Shown piece by piece: positions 26,953 to 34,204 of a stretch of DNA of 64,000 nt. Position numbers and translations under genes: made by a program. Below the pieces are notes generated by a model. The model was given only the letters and a program-made list of their open reading frames with translations. It was not told the DNA's origin and ran no database searches. Numbering within the stretch: position 1 is the stretch's first letter; each line of letters opens with the position of its first letter. Source of the DNA: Pseudochrobactrum kiredjianiae (GTDB taxonomy: Bacteria > Pseudomonadota > Alphaproteobacteria > Rhizobiales > Rhizobiaceae). The stretch covers positions 496,001-560,000 of the forward strand of contig NZ_JAUCBM010000001.1 of assembly GCF_030362795.1 (NCBI RefSeq). The letters are read 5' to 3'.

Positions 26953-27241
26953 AGCGCCGTAACATACGGATCGCGGCTTCATTGAGAGTGGCATAATAGG
27001 CCAATAATTGTTTCCGCCGCCTAGGCGACAGACGTTTCTTACGCAGCAGAAATGTGGTGGCAGTTTGAATAAGACCGCACAGGCTGAGCAGAAACAGGCA
27101 GAGCAAACGGGCGAACCAGCCGAGTTTTCTGGGTGGTTTATGCTGAAATCGCGGTGCGGATTTCCGCCCTTTGCGCGGTGGCTGATTTCGTGGCAGAGGT
27201 GCCTGAAAACAGAGGGGAGATAGCCGGTTGATAAAGGTCAT
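26951..27241 (-). CDS. Small basic single-helix membrane protein, function unknown
   Basis: 96 residues, very basic. A proline/arginine-rich N-terminus (PRNQPPRKGRKSAPRF) precedes one hydrophobic helix (about 42-65, WFARLLCLFLLSLCGLIQTA) and a second arginine cluster KKRLSPRRRKQ. AGGA lies 11 bases before the ATG. It follows mgtA in the same direction but is separated by a terminator-like hairpin (27267-27294). No family is recognised; a spurious frame cannot be excluded. Confidence 0.45.
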   Translation of the reverse strand: MTFINRLSPLCFQAPLPRNQPPRKGRKSAPRFQHKPPRKLGWFARLLCLFLLSLCGLIQTATTFLLRKKRLSPRRRKQLLAYYATLNEAAIRMLRR

Positions 27242-27266
27242 GAGGCATATCCTGTTGTTATGAAAG

Positions 27267-27294
27267 ATTACGGGCAGAACAACCTGCCCGTAAT
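27267..27294 (-). terminator. Hairpin after mgtA
   Basis: ATTACGGGCAG-N6-CTGCCCGTAAT, eleven-base perfect stem 20 bases beyond the mgtA stop; on the minus strand it is followed by CTTTC, a weak T-run. Confidence 0.6.
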
Positions 27295-27314
27295 TTCAGT
27301 CTAGAACCCCAAAC

Positions 27315-30026
27315 TCAGAACCACTGGCCGAAGCGGCGGATATAGATGGCTTTCATACCCTGTGCGACGATGCAGTAGCTGATGAGCGTACCGGCCAGCC
27401 AAGGGAAATACTCCCATGGGAGCGGCACGAGGCCGACAGCATTACCCAGTGGTGAGAACGGAATATAAATACCGATTGCCATCACCAGAGTGGTCATCAG
27501 CATCACCGGCAAAGCAGCGGTGCTCTGGATGAACGGGATTTTCTGGGTACGCAGCATATGCACGACAAGGGTCTGGGACAGCAGGCCTTCAATGAACCAG
27601 CCGGACTGGAACAGGGACTGCATTTCAGGCGAATTGGCAGCAAAAACATACCACATCAGCGCGAAAGTCGTGATATCGAAGATCGAAGAGGTCGGTCCGA
27701 TCCAGAGCATGAAGCGGCCGATATTCTTCGCATCCCATTTGCGTGGTTTGCTCAGAAATTCCTTGTCCATCTTGTCCCAGGGCAGAGCCAGCTGCGAGAT
27801 GTCATACATCAGGTTTTGGATCAGCAGGTGGATTGCCAGCATTGGCAGGAACGGAATGAAGGCAGAGGCAACCAGTACGGAGAAGACGTTACCGAAATTC
27901 GAGCTAGCCGTCATATTGAGATATTTGATGATATTACCGAAGGTTTCACGACCTTTGATAACACCTTCCTCAAGCACCATAAGGCTCTTTTCCAGCAGGA
28001 TGATATCGGCGGATTCTTTGGCAATATCGGCACCGCTGTCGACAGAAATACCCACATCGGCATCGCGCAGCGCCGGCGCATCATTAATACCGTCACCGAG
28101 GAAGCCGACAGTATGGCCATTGGCCTGAAGTGCCTTGAGAACACGGGATTTCTGCAATGGTGTCAGTTTGGCAAAAACCGTGGTGTCTTCAACGATAACC
28201 CGCAGGGTGGCATCGTCCATTTTCTCGACATCACGACCCATCACCGGCATGCCTGGTTCCAGCCCGACTTCACGGCAGATTTTGGTGGTGACAATCTCAT
28301 TGTCGCCGGTCAGAACTTTGACAACCACACCATTGTTGCGCAGAGCGGCAAGGGCAGGAGCGGCGGTTTCTTTTGGCGGGTCGAGGAAGGTCAGGAAACC
28401 TTCAACGGTCAGTTCACATTCGTCGTTCTGGCTATATTGCGGCTTGGTCGAGCCTTGCGGAATATCGCGGGTGGCGATCATCAGAACACGGAAACCATCT
28501 TGATTGTAGGCGCGAGCCAATGAGGTCAGTTCCGCACGGTGCTTATCATCCAATGGTAGAATTTGCGTGCCTTCTTTAACCTGTGTGGCAATGGCGAGCA
28601 TTTCTTCCACGGCACCTTTACAGATCAGCAGGTGATCGCCGTGAATACCTTCCACAACGACTGAGAGGCGTCGGCGGATGAAGTCAAACGGCAGTTCATC
28701 AATCTTGCGGTAGAATGAGGCGGAGCGCAACACATCGCCAAGACCGCTGGAGAACCGGATAACGGCCTGATCCATCAGGTTTTTCATGCCGCTCTGATGA
28801 TAGCTGTTCAGCCATGCGAGGCGGAAAATATGGTCGTCACGCTCGCCTTTGCTGTTCACATGGTGTTCGAGGATGATTTTATCCTGTGTCAACGTGCCGG
28901 TTTTATCGGTGCAGAGCACATCCATCGCGCCGAAGTTCTGAATGGCGTTGAGGCGTTTCACCACCACTTTGCGCCGTGACATCGCAACCGCACCTTTGGC
29001 GAGGTTGGAAGACACGATCATCGGCAGCATTTCCGGTGTCAGACCGACGGCAACGGCGAGAGCAAACAGGAAGGCTTCTGCCCAGTCACCTTTGGTAAAG
29101 CCGTTAATCAGCAGCACAATCGGCACCATCACCAGCATGAAACGGATCAGCAGCCAGCTGACGGAGTTTACGCCGCGGTCAAAAGCGGTTTCTGCACGGG
29201 AACCGACAATGGCTTTGGCCAGCGAGCCGAAATAGGTGCGTGCGCCGGTGGCAACCACCACGGCAGTTGCTGTGCCGGACACTACATTGGTACCCATGAA
29301 GCAGATATTCGGCAGATCGAGCATATCTGCTTCGTCAGTAGCGGTAGCGGCGGCAGATTTTTCGGCAACGGAACCCAGCGTGTCGTATTTTTCAATCGGC
29401 AGCGCTTCACCGGTCAGAACAGCCTGACTGACATAGAGATCACGCGATTCAATCAGACGGATATCCGCAGGGATCATGTCACCGGCAGACAGCAGCACGA
29501 TATCACCGGCCACCAAATCACGCATCGGAATTTCATGGCGTTCCGGTGTGTTGCCGCCGCTGCTGCGCCGCAGAACGGTGGCGGTTGTGCGCACCATAGC
29601 CTTGAGGGATTCGGCGGCTTTGCCCGAGCGGTATTCCTGCCAAAAACGCAGCAAACCGCTGAGCACAACCATAATGACGATAATGCTCACACCGGTATAA
29701 TCGACTTCATCGCCGTCGCGCATCGGCAGCCAGATATCGGTGACAGAGCTTATGGCAGCCAGCGCCATCAATACCATGATGAAAGGATTGTTGAAGGCTT
29801 GCAGCAACTGGATCAGGGCATGAGGGCGCTTATCGTGAGCGACCTCATTGGCACCGTTTTCTTGCAGACGCAGGGCTGCTTCGGCATTGGTCAGCCCTTG
29901 CTGATCGCTGCGCAGATTGGCGAGTGTGGTTTCAAGGCTGTTACGGGCTTCTTTCATCGCACGGGATGAAAGTTTCCGGTCGCCTTTATCCGCCTGAAAG
30001 GCGGTATTTTTGAGCGGTTTGTTCAT
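27315..30026 (-). CDS. mgtA: Magnesium-importing P-type ATPase
   Basis: 903-residue P3B-type ATPase importing Mg2+ with the electrochemical gradient. Motifs: TGEALPIEKYD, LCTDKTGTLTQDKIILEHH (phosphorylated aspartate), [18 protein letters not shown] with ISVDSGADIAKESADIILLEK, and ten predicted membrane helices with the NLMYDISQLALPWDKMD segment typical of MgtA/MgtB. Start ATG 30026 (MNKPLKNTAF) follows GGGAGTATCTC; the open frame extends 15 codons further upstream without a good site. It ends a cluster of two small coupled genes behind a structured leader, divergent from mgtC, so low-magnesium induction is expected. Confidence 0.93.
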   Translation of the reverse strand: MNKPLKNTAFQADKGDRKLSSRAMKEARNSLETTLANLRSDQQGLTNAEAALRLQENGANEVAHDKRPHALIQLLQAFNNPFIMVLMALAAISSVTDIWLPMRDGDEVDYTGVSIIVIMVVLSGLLRFWQEYRSGKAAESLKAMVRTTATVLRRSSGGNTPERHEIPMRDLVAGDIVLLSAGDMIPADIRLIESRDLYVSQAVLTGEALPIEKYDTLGSVAEKSAAATATDEADMLDLPNICFMGTNVVSGTATAVVVATGARTYFGSLAKAIVGSRAETAFDRGVNSVSWLLIRFMLVMVPIVLLINGFTKGDWAEAFLFALAVAVGLTPEMLPMIVSSNLAKGAVAMSRRKVVVKRLNAIQNFGAMDVLCTDKTGTLTQDKIILEHHVNSKGERDDHIFRLAWLNSYHQSGMKNLMDQAVIRFSSGLGDVLRSASFYRKIDELPFDFIRRRLSVVVEGIHGDHLLICKGAVEEMLAIATQVKEGTQILPLDDKHRAELTSLARAYNQDGFRVLMIATRDIPQGSTKPQYSQNDECELTVEGFLTFLDPPKETAAPALAALRNNGVVVKVLTGDNEIVTTKICREVGLEPGMPVMGRDVEKMDDATLRVIVEDTTVFAKLTPLQKSRVLKALQANGHTVGFLGDGINDAPALRDADVGISVDSGADIAKESADIILLEKSLMVLEEGVIKGRETFGNIIKYLNMTASSNFGNVFSVLVASAFIPFLPMLAIHLLIQNLMYDISQLALPWDKMDKEFLSKPRKWDAKNIGRFMLWIGPTSSIFDITTFALMWYVFAANSPEMQSLFQSGWFIEGLLSQTLVVHMLRTQKIPFIQSTAALPVMLMTTLVMAIGIYIPFSPLGNAVGLVPLPWEYFPWLAGTLISYCIVAQGMKAIYIRRFGQWF

Positions 30027-30087
30027 GAGATACTCCCGCGATGACAGAGCATCGCTGAAAAATGGCAGCACAGAGCCGCTCCGCGTT

Positions 30088-30190
30088 TAGAGCGCCGTGC
30101 GCCCTGTCGGGCGCACAAAGGTCGCTCTAGTACTTTGTATCTACAGCATAATTTCTTAAACTGATTCAAGTTTAAGGAATTGTGCTGTAG
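30088..30190. repeat. Mosaic palindromic repeat, copy 3
   Basis: 103 bp between the small genes and mgtA: TAGAGCGCCGTGCGCCC ... GGGCGCACAAAGGTCGCTCTA and CTACAGCATAATT ... AGGAATTGTGCTGTAG. Compensating changes keep the hairpins paired: GTGCGCCC/GGGCGCAC replaces GTGTGCCA/TGGCACAC, and CTACAGCA/TGCTGTAG replaces the CTAGAGCA type, which implies the structure is conserved or the copies were made from differing palindromes. Confidence 0.8.
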
Positions 30191-30239
30191 AAAGCGCAAA
30201 ACTCTGTGCCGATCTTTACTTGTCTGGTTTTGTGGGGGA

Positions 30240-30301
30240 GTGGCTGCATGCGGTCTGAAAGCAGGAGGGGTGGTTCCCGCTATCAGACCGCACACAGCCA
30301 C
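30240..30301 (-). promoter_or_regulatory. 62-nt hairpin between the 56-residue gene and mgtA
   Basis: Arms GTGGCTG / CAGCCAC (7 bp) and GCGGTCTGA / TCAGACCGC (9 bp), plus inner AGC/GCT, starting four bases after the stop of the upstream small gene. No T-run follows on the minus strand, so it looks like a processing, stability or partial attenuation element inside the mgtA transcript rather than a simple terminator. Its apical part on the minus strand reads CCACCCCTCCTGC. Confidence 0.6.
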
Positions 30302-30304
30302 CGA

Positions 30305-30475
30305 CTACTGTCGTCGTCCATAGATATCTCCATTATCAAGGGGCAGTTCTTCTGTTGTCTGCGTTTTGAGCAAAGGCTCATAGAAACCTGCTTTGGCCTG
30401 CACGCGGATAAAACTGACGGCAAGCATCAGCAGCGTGAAGCCGAAGACCATAAGAATATCGAAGAGAATGCTCAT
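30305..30475 (-). CDS. 56-residue single-helix membrane protein in the mgtA operon
   Basis: One N-terminal membrane helix (residues 3-24, ILFDILMVFGFTLLMLAVSF) followed by a polar tail with acidic residues (TTEELPLDNGD). The ATG at 30475 is eight bases after GGAG and overlaps the stop of the previous gene (ATGA), a classic coupling arrangement. The length and place suggest a small accessory subunit or stability factor of MgtA, in the way MgtR/MgtU or KdpF act on other P-type ATPases, but no family is recognised and this is inference. Confidence 0.7.
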   Translation of the reverse strand: MSILFDILMVFGFTLLMLAVSFIRVQAKAGFYEPLLKTQTTEELPLDNGDIYGRRQ

Positions 30476-30702
30476 GATTGTGCTCCGCCTGATACCGCAG
30501 ACCAGATACATTCCAGTTTGCGGTTTTGCGGATTACGCACCCAGCGGGCAACCGGCCGGTTTCCGCCGTCAGCGATGACGGCAATCACATCCGGTCCGTC
30601 AGCCAGTTTTGGCAGGCGGGATGAGCGGACAAACCGGCGTGTATCACCATTGAGCGGGGATGCGCACAGAATCTGCGCCATGTTGAGAATTGGATAGGTC
30701 AT
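30472..30702 (-). CDS. 76-residue conserved-looking protein, first gene of the mgtA operon
   Basis: Soluble, 76 residues, with an aromatic/charged core (DGPDVIAVIADGGNRPVARW, then NRKLECIWSAV). I do not recognise a family. It is probably real: GAGGTG lies six bases before its ATG, its stop overlaps the next start as ATGA, and a hairpin in the leader (30703-30738) pairs with exactly this ribosome binding site, which suggests regulated translation of the operon begins here. Confidence 0.65.
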   Translation of the reverse strand: MTYPILNMAQILCASPLNGDTRRFVRSSRLPKLADGPDVIAVIADGGNRPVARWVRNPQNRKLECIWSAVSGGAQS

Positions 30703-30959
30703 GTTTCACCTCGTTAGCCGCAACGGCACGGGTGAAACCTGCAAGGGTTCAGTCCGGTTGCTGCTGCGGCTTGGTTATTTGACTACTGTCGCTTGGCATT
30801 TAGGAACGGGATCCTTTCGGGTGCATCCTGAGTATTCAGGAGAAATGCACGTGAGATGTGGTTTCAGAGCGCCTGACTGATCCTGTAAGATCAGATCACG
30901 CGCTGAAACCGGTGATTGAACAGTTGAACTGTCCTGACCTGTGTTTAAAACAGATGGTC
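30703..30959 (-). promoter_or_regulatory. Structured 5' leader of the mgtA operon
   Basis: On the minus strand at least four dyads follow one another: 30918-30934 (GAACAGT/ACTGTCC), 30860-30910 (GGTTTCAG...GCGC / GCGCTGAAACC with inner CTGATC/GATCAG), 30821-30850 (GTGCAT-CCTGA-gtat-TCAGG-agaa-ATGCAC) and 30703-30738 (GTTTCACC/GGTGAAAC with inner GCCG-CAA-CGGC). The last one contains the GAGG ribosome binding site of the 76-residue gene in its 3' arm. A short leader ORF lies between the third and fourth. The layout recalls magnesium-sensing mgtA leaders but matches no riboswitch I know by sequence. Confidence 0.65.
30749..30799 (-). CDS. 16-residue leader peptide in the mgtA operon leader
   Basis: ATG to TGA, 16 codons, translating to MPSDSSQITKPQQQPD. 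It has three prolines and two aspartates, and ends ten bases before the 5' arm of the hairpin that hides the next ribosome binding site. AAGGA stands 12 bases before the ATG, rather far. Proline- and acid-rich leader peptides control mgtA in enterics through ribosome instability at low magnesium; an equivalent role here is inference. Confidence 0.45.
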   Translation of the reverse strand: MPSDSSQITKPQQQPD

Positions 30960-31170
30960 TGTCGCCTCAACTATGAACAAAGACTGTTTCAATATGATTA
31001 GGTGTTATGCGGATATACCAAAGTATATTCTCAGAGGTTAAGCTTGTTTTATGTAGCAAAAACAGACAGAAACGGCCTGAATTTTACGAATTTTATTGAT
31101 GGAGCAAACCTTCATATAGTTGCGGAATAAAGCTGCTATCGGAATACAGACGAAAATGGCAGGACAGATT

Positions 31171-31890
31171 ATGGTTTCAGTTGAAAGTCTTTTGCATACA
31201 TTTACTGCACTGGCAGCAGCTTTTGTGCTGGGTGGTATTATCGGGTTTGAACGGCAATGGCGTCAGCGCCTTGCGGGCTTGCGCACCAATACGCTTGTGG
31301 CGATCGGTGCTGCGACCTTTGTCTTGTTTGCTTCATTGGTTGACGGCGATACCAGTCCGACCCGTGTGGCCGCGCAGATTGTTTCCGGTATCGGCTTTCT
31401 GGGCGCAGGTATTATCTTTAAAGAAGGCTTTAACGTCCGCGGGCTGAATACCGCTGCAACGCTGTGGTGTTCTGCGGCTGTTGGTGTGATGTGTGGCGCT
31501 GGCTTCTATCTTCATGCGGCCATTGCCACTTTGTTTATCATCAGTGTGAATCTGTTTTTGCGTCCGCTGGTACATCTGATCGACCGGCAACCGGCGAGTG
31601 GCGCAGAATCTGACAGCCGTTATTCCGTTAGCATTGTTTGTATGGGCGATGCGGAGGCGCATGTGCGCTCGCTCCTGCTGCGCGATCTTGGTACGGTGCT
31701 GCATATTCAGGATCTGGAAAGCACCAATATTGAAGACAGCAACCGCGTTGAGGTGAATGCACTGTTTCGTGCAGATAATAATCAGGATCCGCTGCTTGAG
31801 CAGATTATCGGACGCTTAAGTCTGGAGCCGCTGGTGACTTCAGTGCGCTGGCGTTATGTTACGTCTGATGACGGGGATATAGATTATTGA
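31171..31890 (+). CDS. mgtC: MgtC-family membrane protein
   Basis: About 239 residues. Four to five helices in the first 150 residues with the MgtC signatures GGIIGFERQWRQRLAGLRTN, AAQIVSGIGFLGAGIIFK and VRGLNTAATLWCSAAVGV, then a soluble ACT-like C-terminal domain. In other bacteria MgtC restrains F-ATPase and supports growth at low Mg2+ and survival in macrophages; it is a virulence factor in Brucella. AGGACAG precedes the ATG at 31171; ATG 31156 and TTG 31120 are in-frame alternatives. It is divergent from the mgtA operon and first of a three-gene unit with a two-component system, nine bases before the kinase gene. Confidence 0.9.
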   Translation: MVSVESLLHTFTALAAAFVLGGIIGFERQWRQRLAGLRTNTLVAIGAATFVLFASLVDGDTSPTRVAAQIVSGIGFLGAGIIFKEGFNVRGLNTAATLWCSAAVGVMCGAGFYLHAAIATLFIISVNLFLRPLVHLIDRQPASGAESDSRYSVSIVCMGDAEAHVRSLLLRDLGTVLHIQDLESTNIEDSNRVEVNALFRADNNQDPLLEQIIGRLSLEPLVTSVRWRYVTSDDGDIDY

Positions 31891-31899
31891 AAGCGCGCA

Positions 31900-33009
31900 A
31901 TGCAGACAGATAAGCAGCTCTTTGAAGACCGGATCAAATCTGCACTTTCCGTGCAGGTATTGCTGGAAGGTGCCAGCTTCTGGCAGGTTTTGGCCGGTCT
32001 GGCGCTGATTGTTGCAATTTTTATTGCAGATACCGTTACCGATCTCGAGATTGCGGCGGCTGTCTTCTATGTGGCTGTGGTACTGCTGGCTGTGCGTTTG
32101 TTGCAGCCCAAGGCAGTGATTGCCACTGCATTGCTCTGTGTGCTGATGACGATTGTCAGCTATTTTCTGACATTGAGCGGCTCGCCGGAGTCAGGAATTG
32201 TAAACGGTTTTATCAGTGTTGCGGCGATTGCGGTCACGACATGGCTGGCTTTGCAAATCCGCAATGCACAGCAGGCGGCAGAAGAAGCACGTAAACAAAT
32301 GGCGCAAATGGCGCGCGTGATGACACTGGGCGAACTGACGGCTTCTATCGCGCATGAGGTTAATCAGCCATTGGCGGCTGTAACGACCAGTGCGGCGGCT
32401 TGCACACGCTGGCTGGCTACCGAGCCACCGAATATTGAAAAAGCGCGGCAAGCTGCAGAGCGGATCAGTAAAGATGCAACGCGTGCAGCTGAAGTGGTCG
32501 GGCGTGTGCGTGCTTTGGTACAGCGCCAGCCTTCTGCGCGCGAAGATATCCGCTTGAATAGTCTGATATCGGATGTGCTGGCTTTGGTGCGCGGTGATCT
32601 GGAACGCTGGCGGGTGAATATCCGGCTTGATCTGGATGAGGCATTGCCGGTGATACAGGGGGACAGGATTGAGATTGAACAGGTGCTGCTCAACTTGTTC
32701 AGCAATGCGGTGGAGGCGGTGCGGGACAGCAAGCGCGTTGAGCCGCGTGAGATCACGATCCTGTCTCGTGGTGAGTCGAATAGCTCTGTTCGCGTGGCCG
32801 TGTCCGATACCGGGGAAGGCGTGCCGGCAGAACGGCTGAAAACCATGTTTGATGCGTTTTATACCACCAAATCAGGCGGTATCGGTATTGGTCTGGCGAT
32901 CAGCCGTAGTATTATCGAAGCGCATCAGGGCGCTATCCGTGCCTATTCCCGTCACCCGCACGGTCTTGTTGTAGAATTCACCTTAAATGGCAGCGGAACA
33001 AAAGCATGA
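31900..33009 (+). CDS. Sensor histidine kinase next to mgtC
   Basis: 369 residues. Three or four N-terminal membrane helices (about 25-120, FWQVLAGLALIVAIFIADTV onward) without a sizeable periplasmic loop, then a HisKA domain with LTASIAHEVNQPLAAVTTSA near residue 150 and an HATPase domain (EQVLLNLFSNAVEAV, DTGEGVP, GIGIGLAISRSII). The HEVNQPLAA box is typical of FixL/DctB-like kinases. It begins nine bases after mgtC and overlaps the response regulator start by four bases (ATGA). The signal is unknown; intramembrane or redox sensing is suggested by the absence of a periplasmic domain. Confidence 0.9.
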   Translation: MQTDKQLFEDRIKSALSVQVLLEGASFWQVLAGLALIVAIFIADTVTDLEIAAAVFYVAVVLLAVRLLQPKAVIATALLCVLMTIVSYFLTLSGSPESGIVNGFISVAAIAVTTWLALQIRNAQQAAEEARKQMAQMARVMTLGELTASIAHEVNQPLAAVTTSAAACTRWLATEPPNIEKARQAAERISKDATRAAEVVGRVRALVQRQPSAREDIRLNSLISDVLALVRGDLERWRVNIRLDLDEALPVIQGDRIEIEQVLLNLFSNAVEAVRDSKRVEPREITILSRGESNSSVRVAVSDTGEGVPAERLKTMFDAFYTTKSGGIGIGLAISRSIIEAHQGAIRAYSRHPHGLVVEFTLNGSGTKA

Positions 33010-33644
33010 AACAGCCGGTCAGTGATAATCATAATACAGAAGAACCGGTCGTTTATATTATTGATGATGACCAGTCTTTGCGTGAGGCCATTGAGGATCT
33101 CCTGAATTCAGTTGGGCAGCAGGCGCAGTCCTTTGCATCCGTGCAGGCTTTTCTGGAGACTGAGCGCCATGACGCTCCGGCTTGTCTGGTGCTGGATATC
33201 CGCATGCCCGGTATGAGCGGACTGGATTTTCATCGCGAGATGGACAAGTGGGATGTGCAATTGCCTGTTATTTTTATCACTGGCCACGGCGATATTCCGA
33301 TGTCTGTGCGGGCGATGAAGCAGGGGGCAGTCGAGTTTCTGACCAAGCCGTTCCGCGAACAGGATTTGCTGGATGCGATCCATCAGGCGATTGAGCTTGA
33401 CCGCAAAAACCGTATCGCCCGCAACAGTCTGAAATCTCTGAAAGATCACTATGCCGGATTGAGTGATGGTGAGCGTGATGTGATCACCCATGTGGTGGCA
33501 GGACGGCTCAATAAGCAGATCGCTGCGGAACTGGGTATCAGTGAAATCACGGTGAAAGTGCGCCGTGCGCAGGCAATGCGCAAAATGCAGGCTGCCTCCT
33601 TACCTGAGCTGGTGCGGATGATGCAGCAGTTGCATGGTTCTTGA
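33006..33644 (+). CDS. FixJ-family response regulator
   Basis: 212 residues: receiver domain (YIIDDDQSLREAIEDLL acidic pocket, phospho-aspartate in CLVLDIRMPGMSG, conserved FITGHGD threonine and TKPF lysine) and a LuxR/GerE helix-turn-helix (LNKQIAAELGISEITVKVRRAQAM). Start overlaps the kinase stop as ATGA, so the pair is co-translated. As the third gene after mgtC it may control mgtC, or its own targets in response to the same stress; targets are not identifiable here. Confidence 0.92.
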   Translation: MKQPVSDNHNTEEPVVYIIDDDQSLREAIEDLLNSVGQQAQSFASVQAFLETERHDAPACLVLDIRMPGMSGLDFHREMDKWDVQLPVIFITGHGDIPMSVRAMKQGAVEFLTKPFREQDLLDAIHQAIELDRKNRIARNSLKSLKDHYAGLSDGERDVITHVVAGRLNKQIAAELGISEITVKVRRAQAMRKMQAASLPELVRMMQQLHGS

Positions 33645-33762
33645 GCGATAAAATGTTTCCGAAGAAATATTTAACCGAAAGTAATTGCAGGCCTGATGCT
33701 TTGCGTCATTTTCTGATGTTATGTGCTTGGAAAAAAGCTGAAATTTTCTTTCAGAAATCAGA

Positions 33763-33781
33763 CTTCTCATCGTGAGAGAAG
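33763..33781 (-). terminator. Weak hairpin after the tRNA-Arg pair
   Basis: CTTCTC / GAGAAG dyad with a seven-base loop, immediately 3' of the first tRNA on the minus strand, followed there by a T-rich stretch. Confidence 0.4.
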
Positions 33782-33784
33782 GAA

Positions 33785-33861
33785 TGGCGCACCCGAAAGG
33801 ATTCGAACCTCTGACCCCCAGATTCGTAGTCTGATGCTCTATCCAGCTGAGCTACGGGTGC
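33785..33861 (-). tRNA. tRNA-Arg (anticodon ACG), copy 1
   Basis: 77 nt with acceptor arms GCACCCG / CGGGTGC, discriminator G and encoded CCA. The anticodon loop CTACGAA carries ACG, which is edited to inosine. Compared with copy 2 it has one substitution, giving a T-G instead of a C-G pair at the top of the anticodon stem (positions 27-43). Confidence 0.96.
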
Positions 33862-33940
33862 ATGCCTAGAGTGCTTTGTTTTGTAAAACACCCTCATAAG
33901 AAGTTTATTTCATATTAAAATAAAATCTTATTAAGAAGAA

Positions 33941-34017
33941 TGGCGCACCCGAAAGGATTCGAACCTCTGACCCCCAGATTCGTAGTCTGGTGCTCTATCC
34001 AGCTGAGCTACGGGTGC
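33941..34017 (-). tRNA. tRNA-Arg (anticodon ACG), copy 2
   Basis: Identical to copy 1 except for the canonical C-G pair at the top of the anticodon stem. The two genes are 79 bases apart in the same direction and probably share one transcript, this copy being first. Confidence 0.96.
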
Positions 34018-34144
34018 ATGCCTTAGAACCGCGCCGTTTCCGTGCGGTATGCGCTCTCTAAAGGGTTCTGTTTGGCATTGCAAGGGTTTGTGATGGAAAA
34101 CTTTCAAAAATTTGTATTTTTTTTGAAGGATGGGGATAAAAACG

Positions 34145-34172
34145 AAAAAACCACGCGATTGCGTGGTTTTCT
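34145..34172. terminator. Bidirectional terminator between tRNA-Arg and kinase genes
   Basis: AAAACCACGC-GATT-GCGTGGTTTT with an A-run before and T-run after. It closes the minus-strand kinase gene whose stop is at 34205. Confidence 0.85.
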
Positions 34173-34204
34173 TGCGCTTGTTTCAAAGTAAGACGTTGAA
34201 ATAA

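Noticed and set aside
30703-30960. Canonical M-box (ykoK) magnesium riboswitch
   Set aside because: The conserved GTTAGGTGAGGCTCCT core and the long conserved 3' half are not present, so the leader is described only as a candidate regulatory element.
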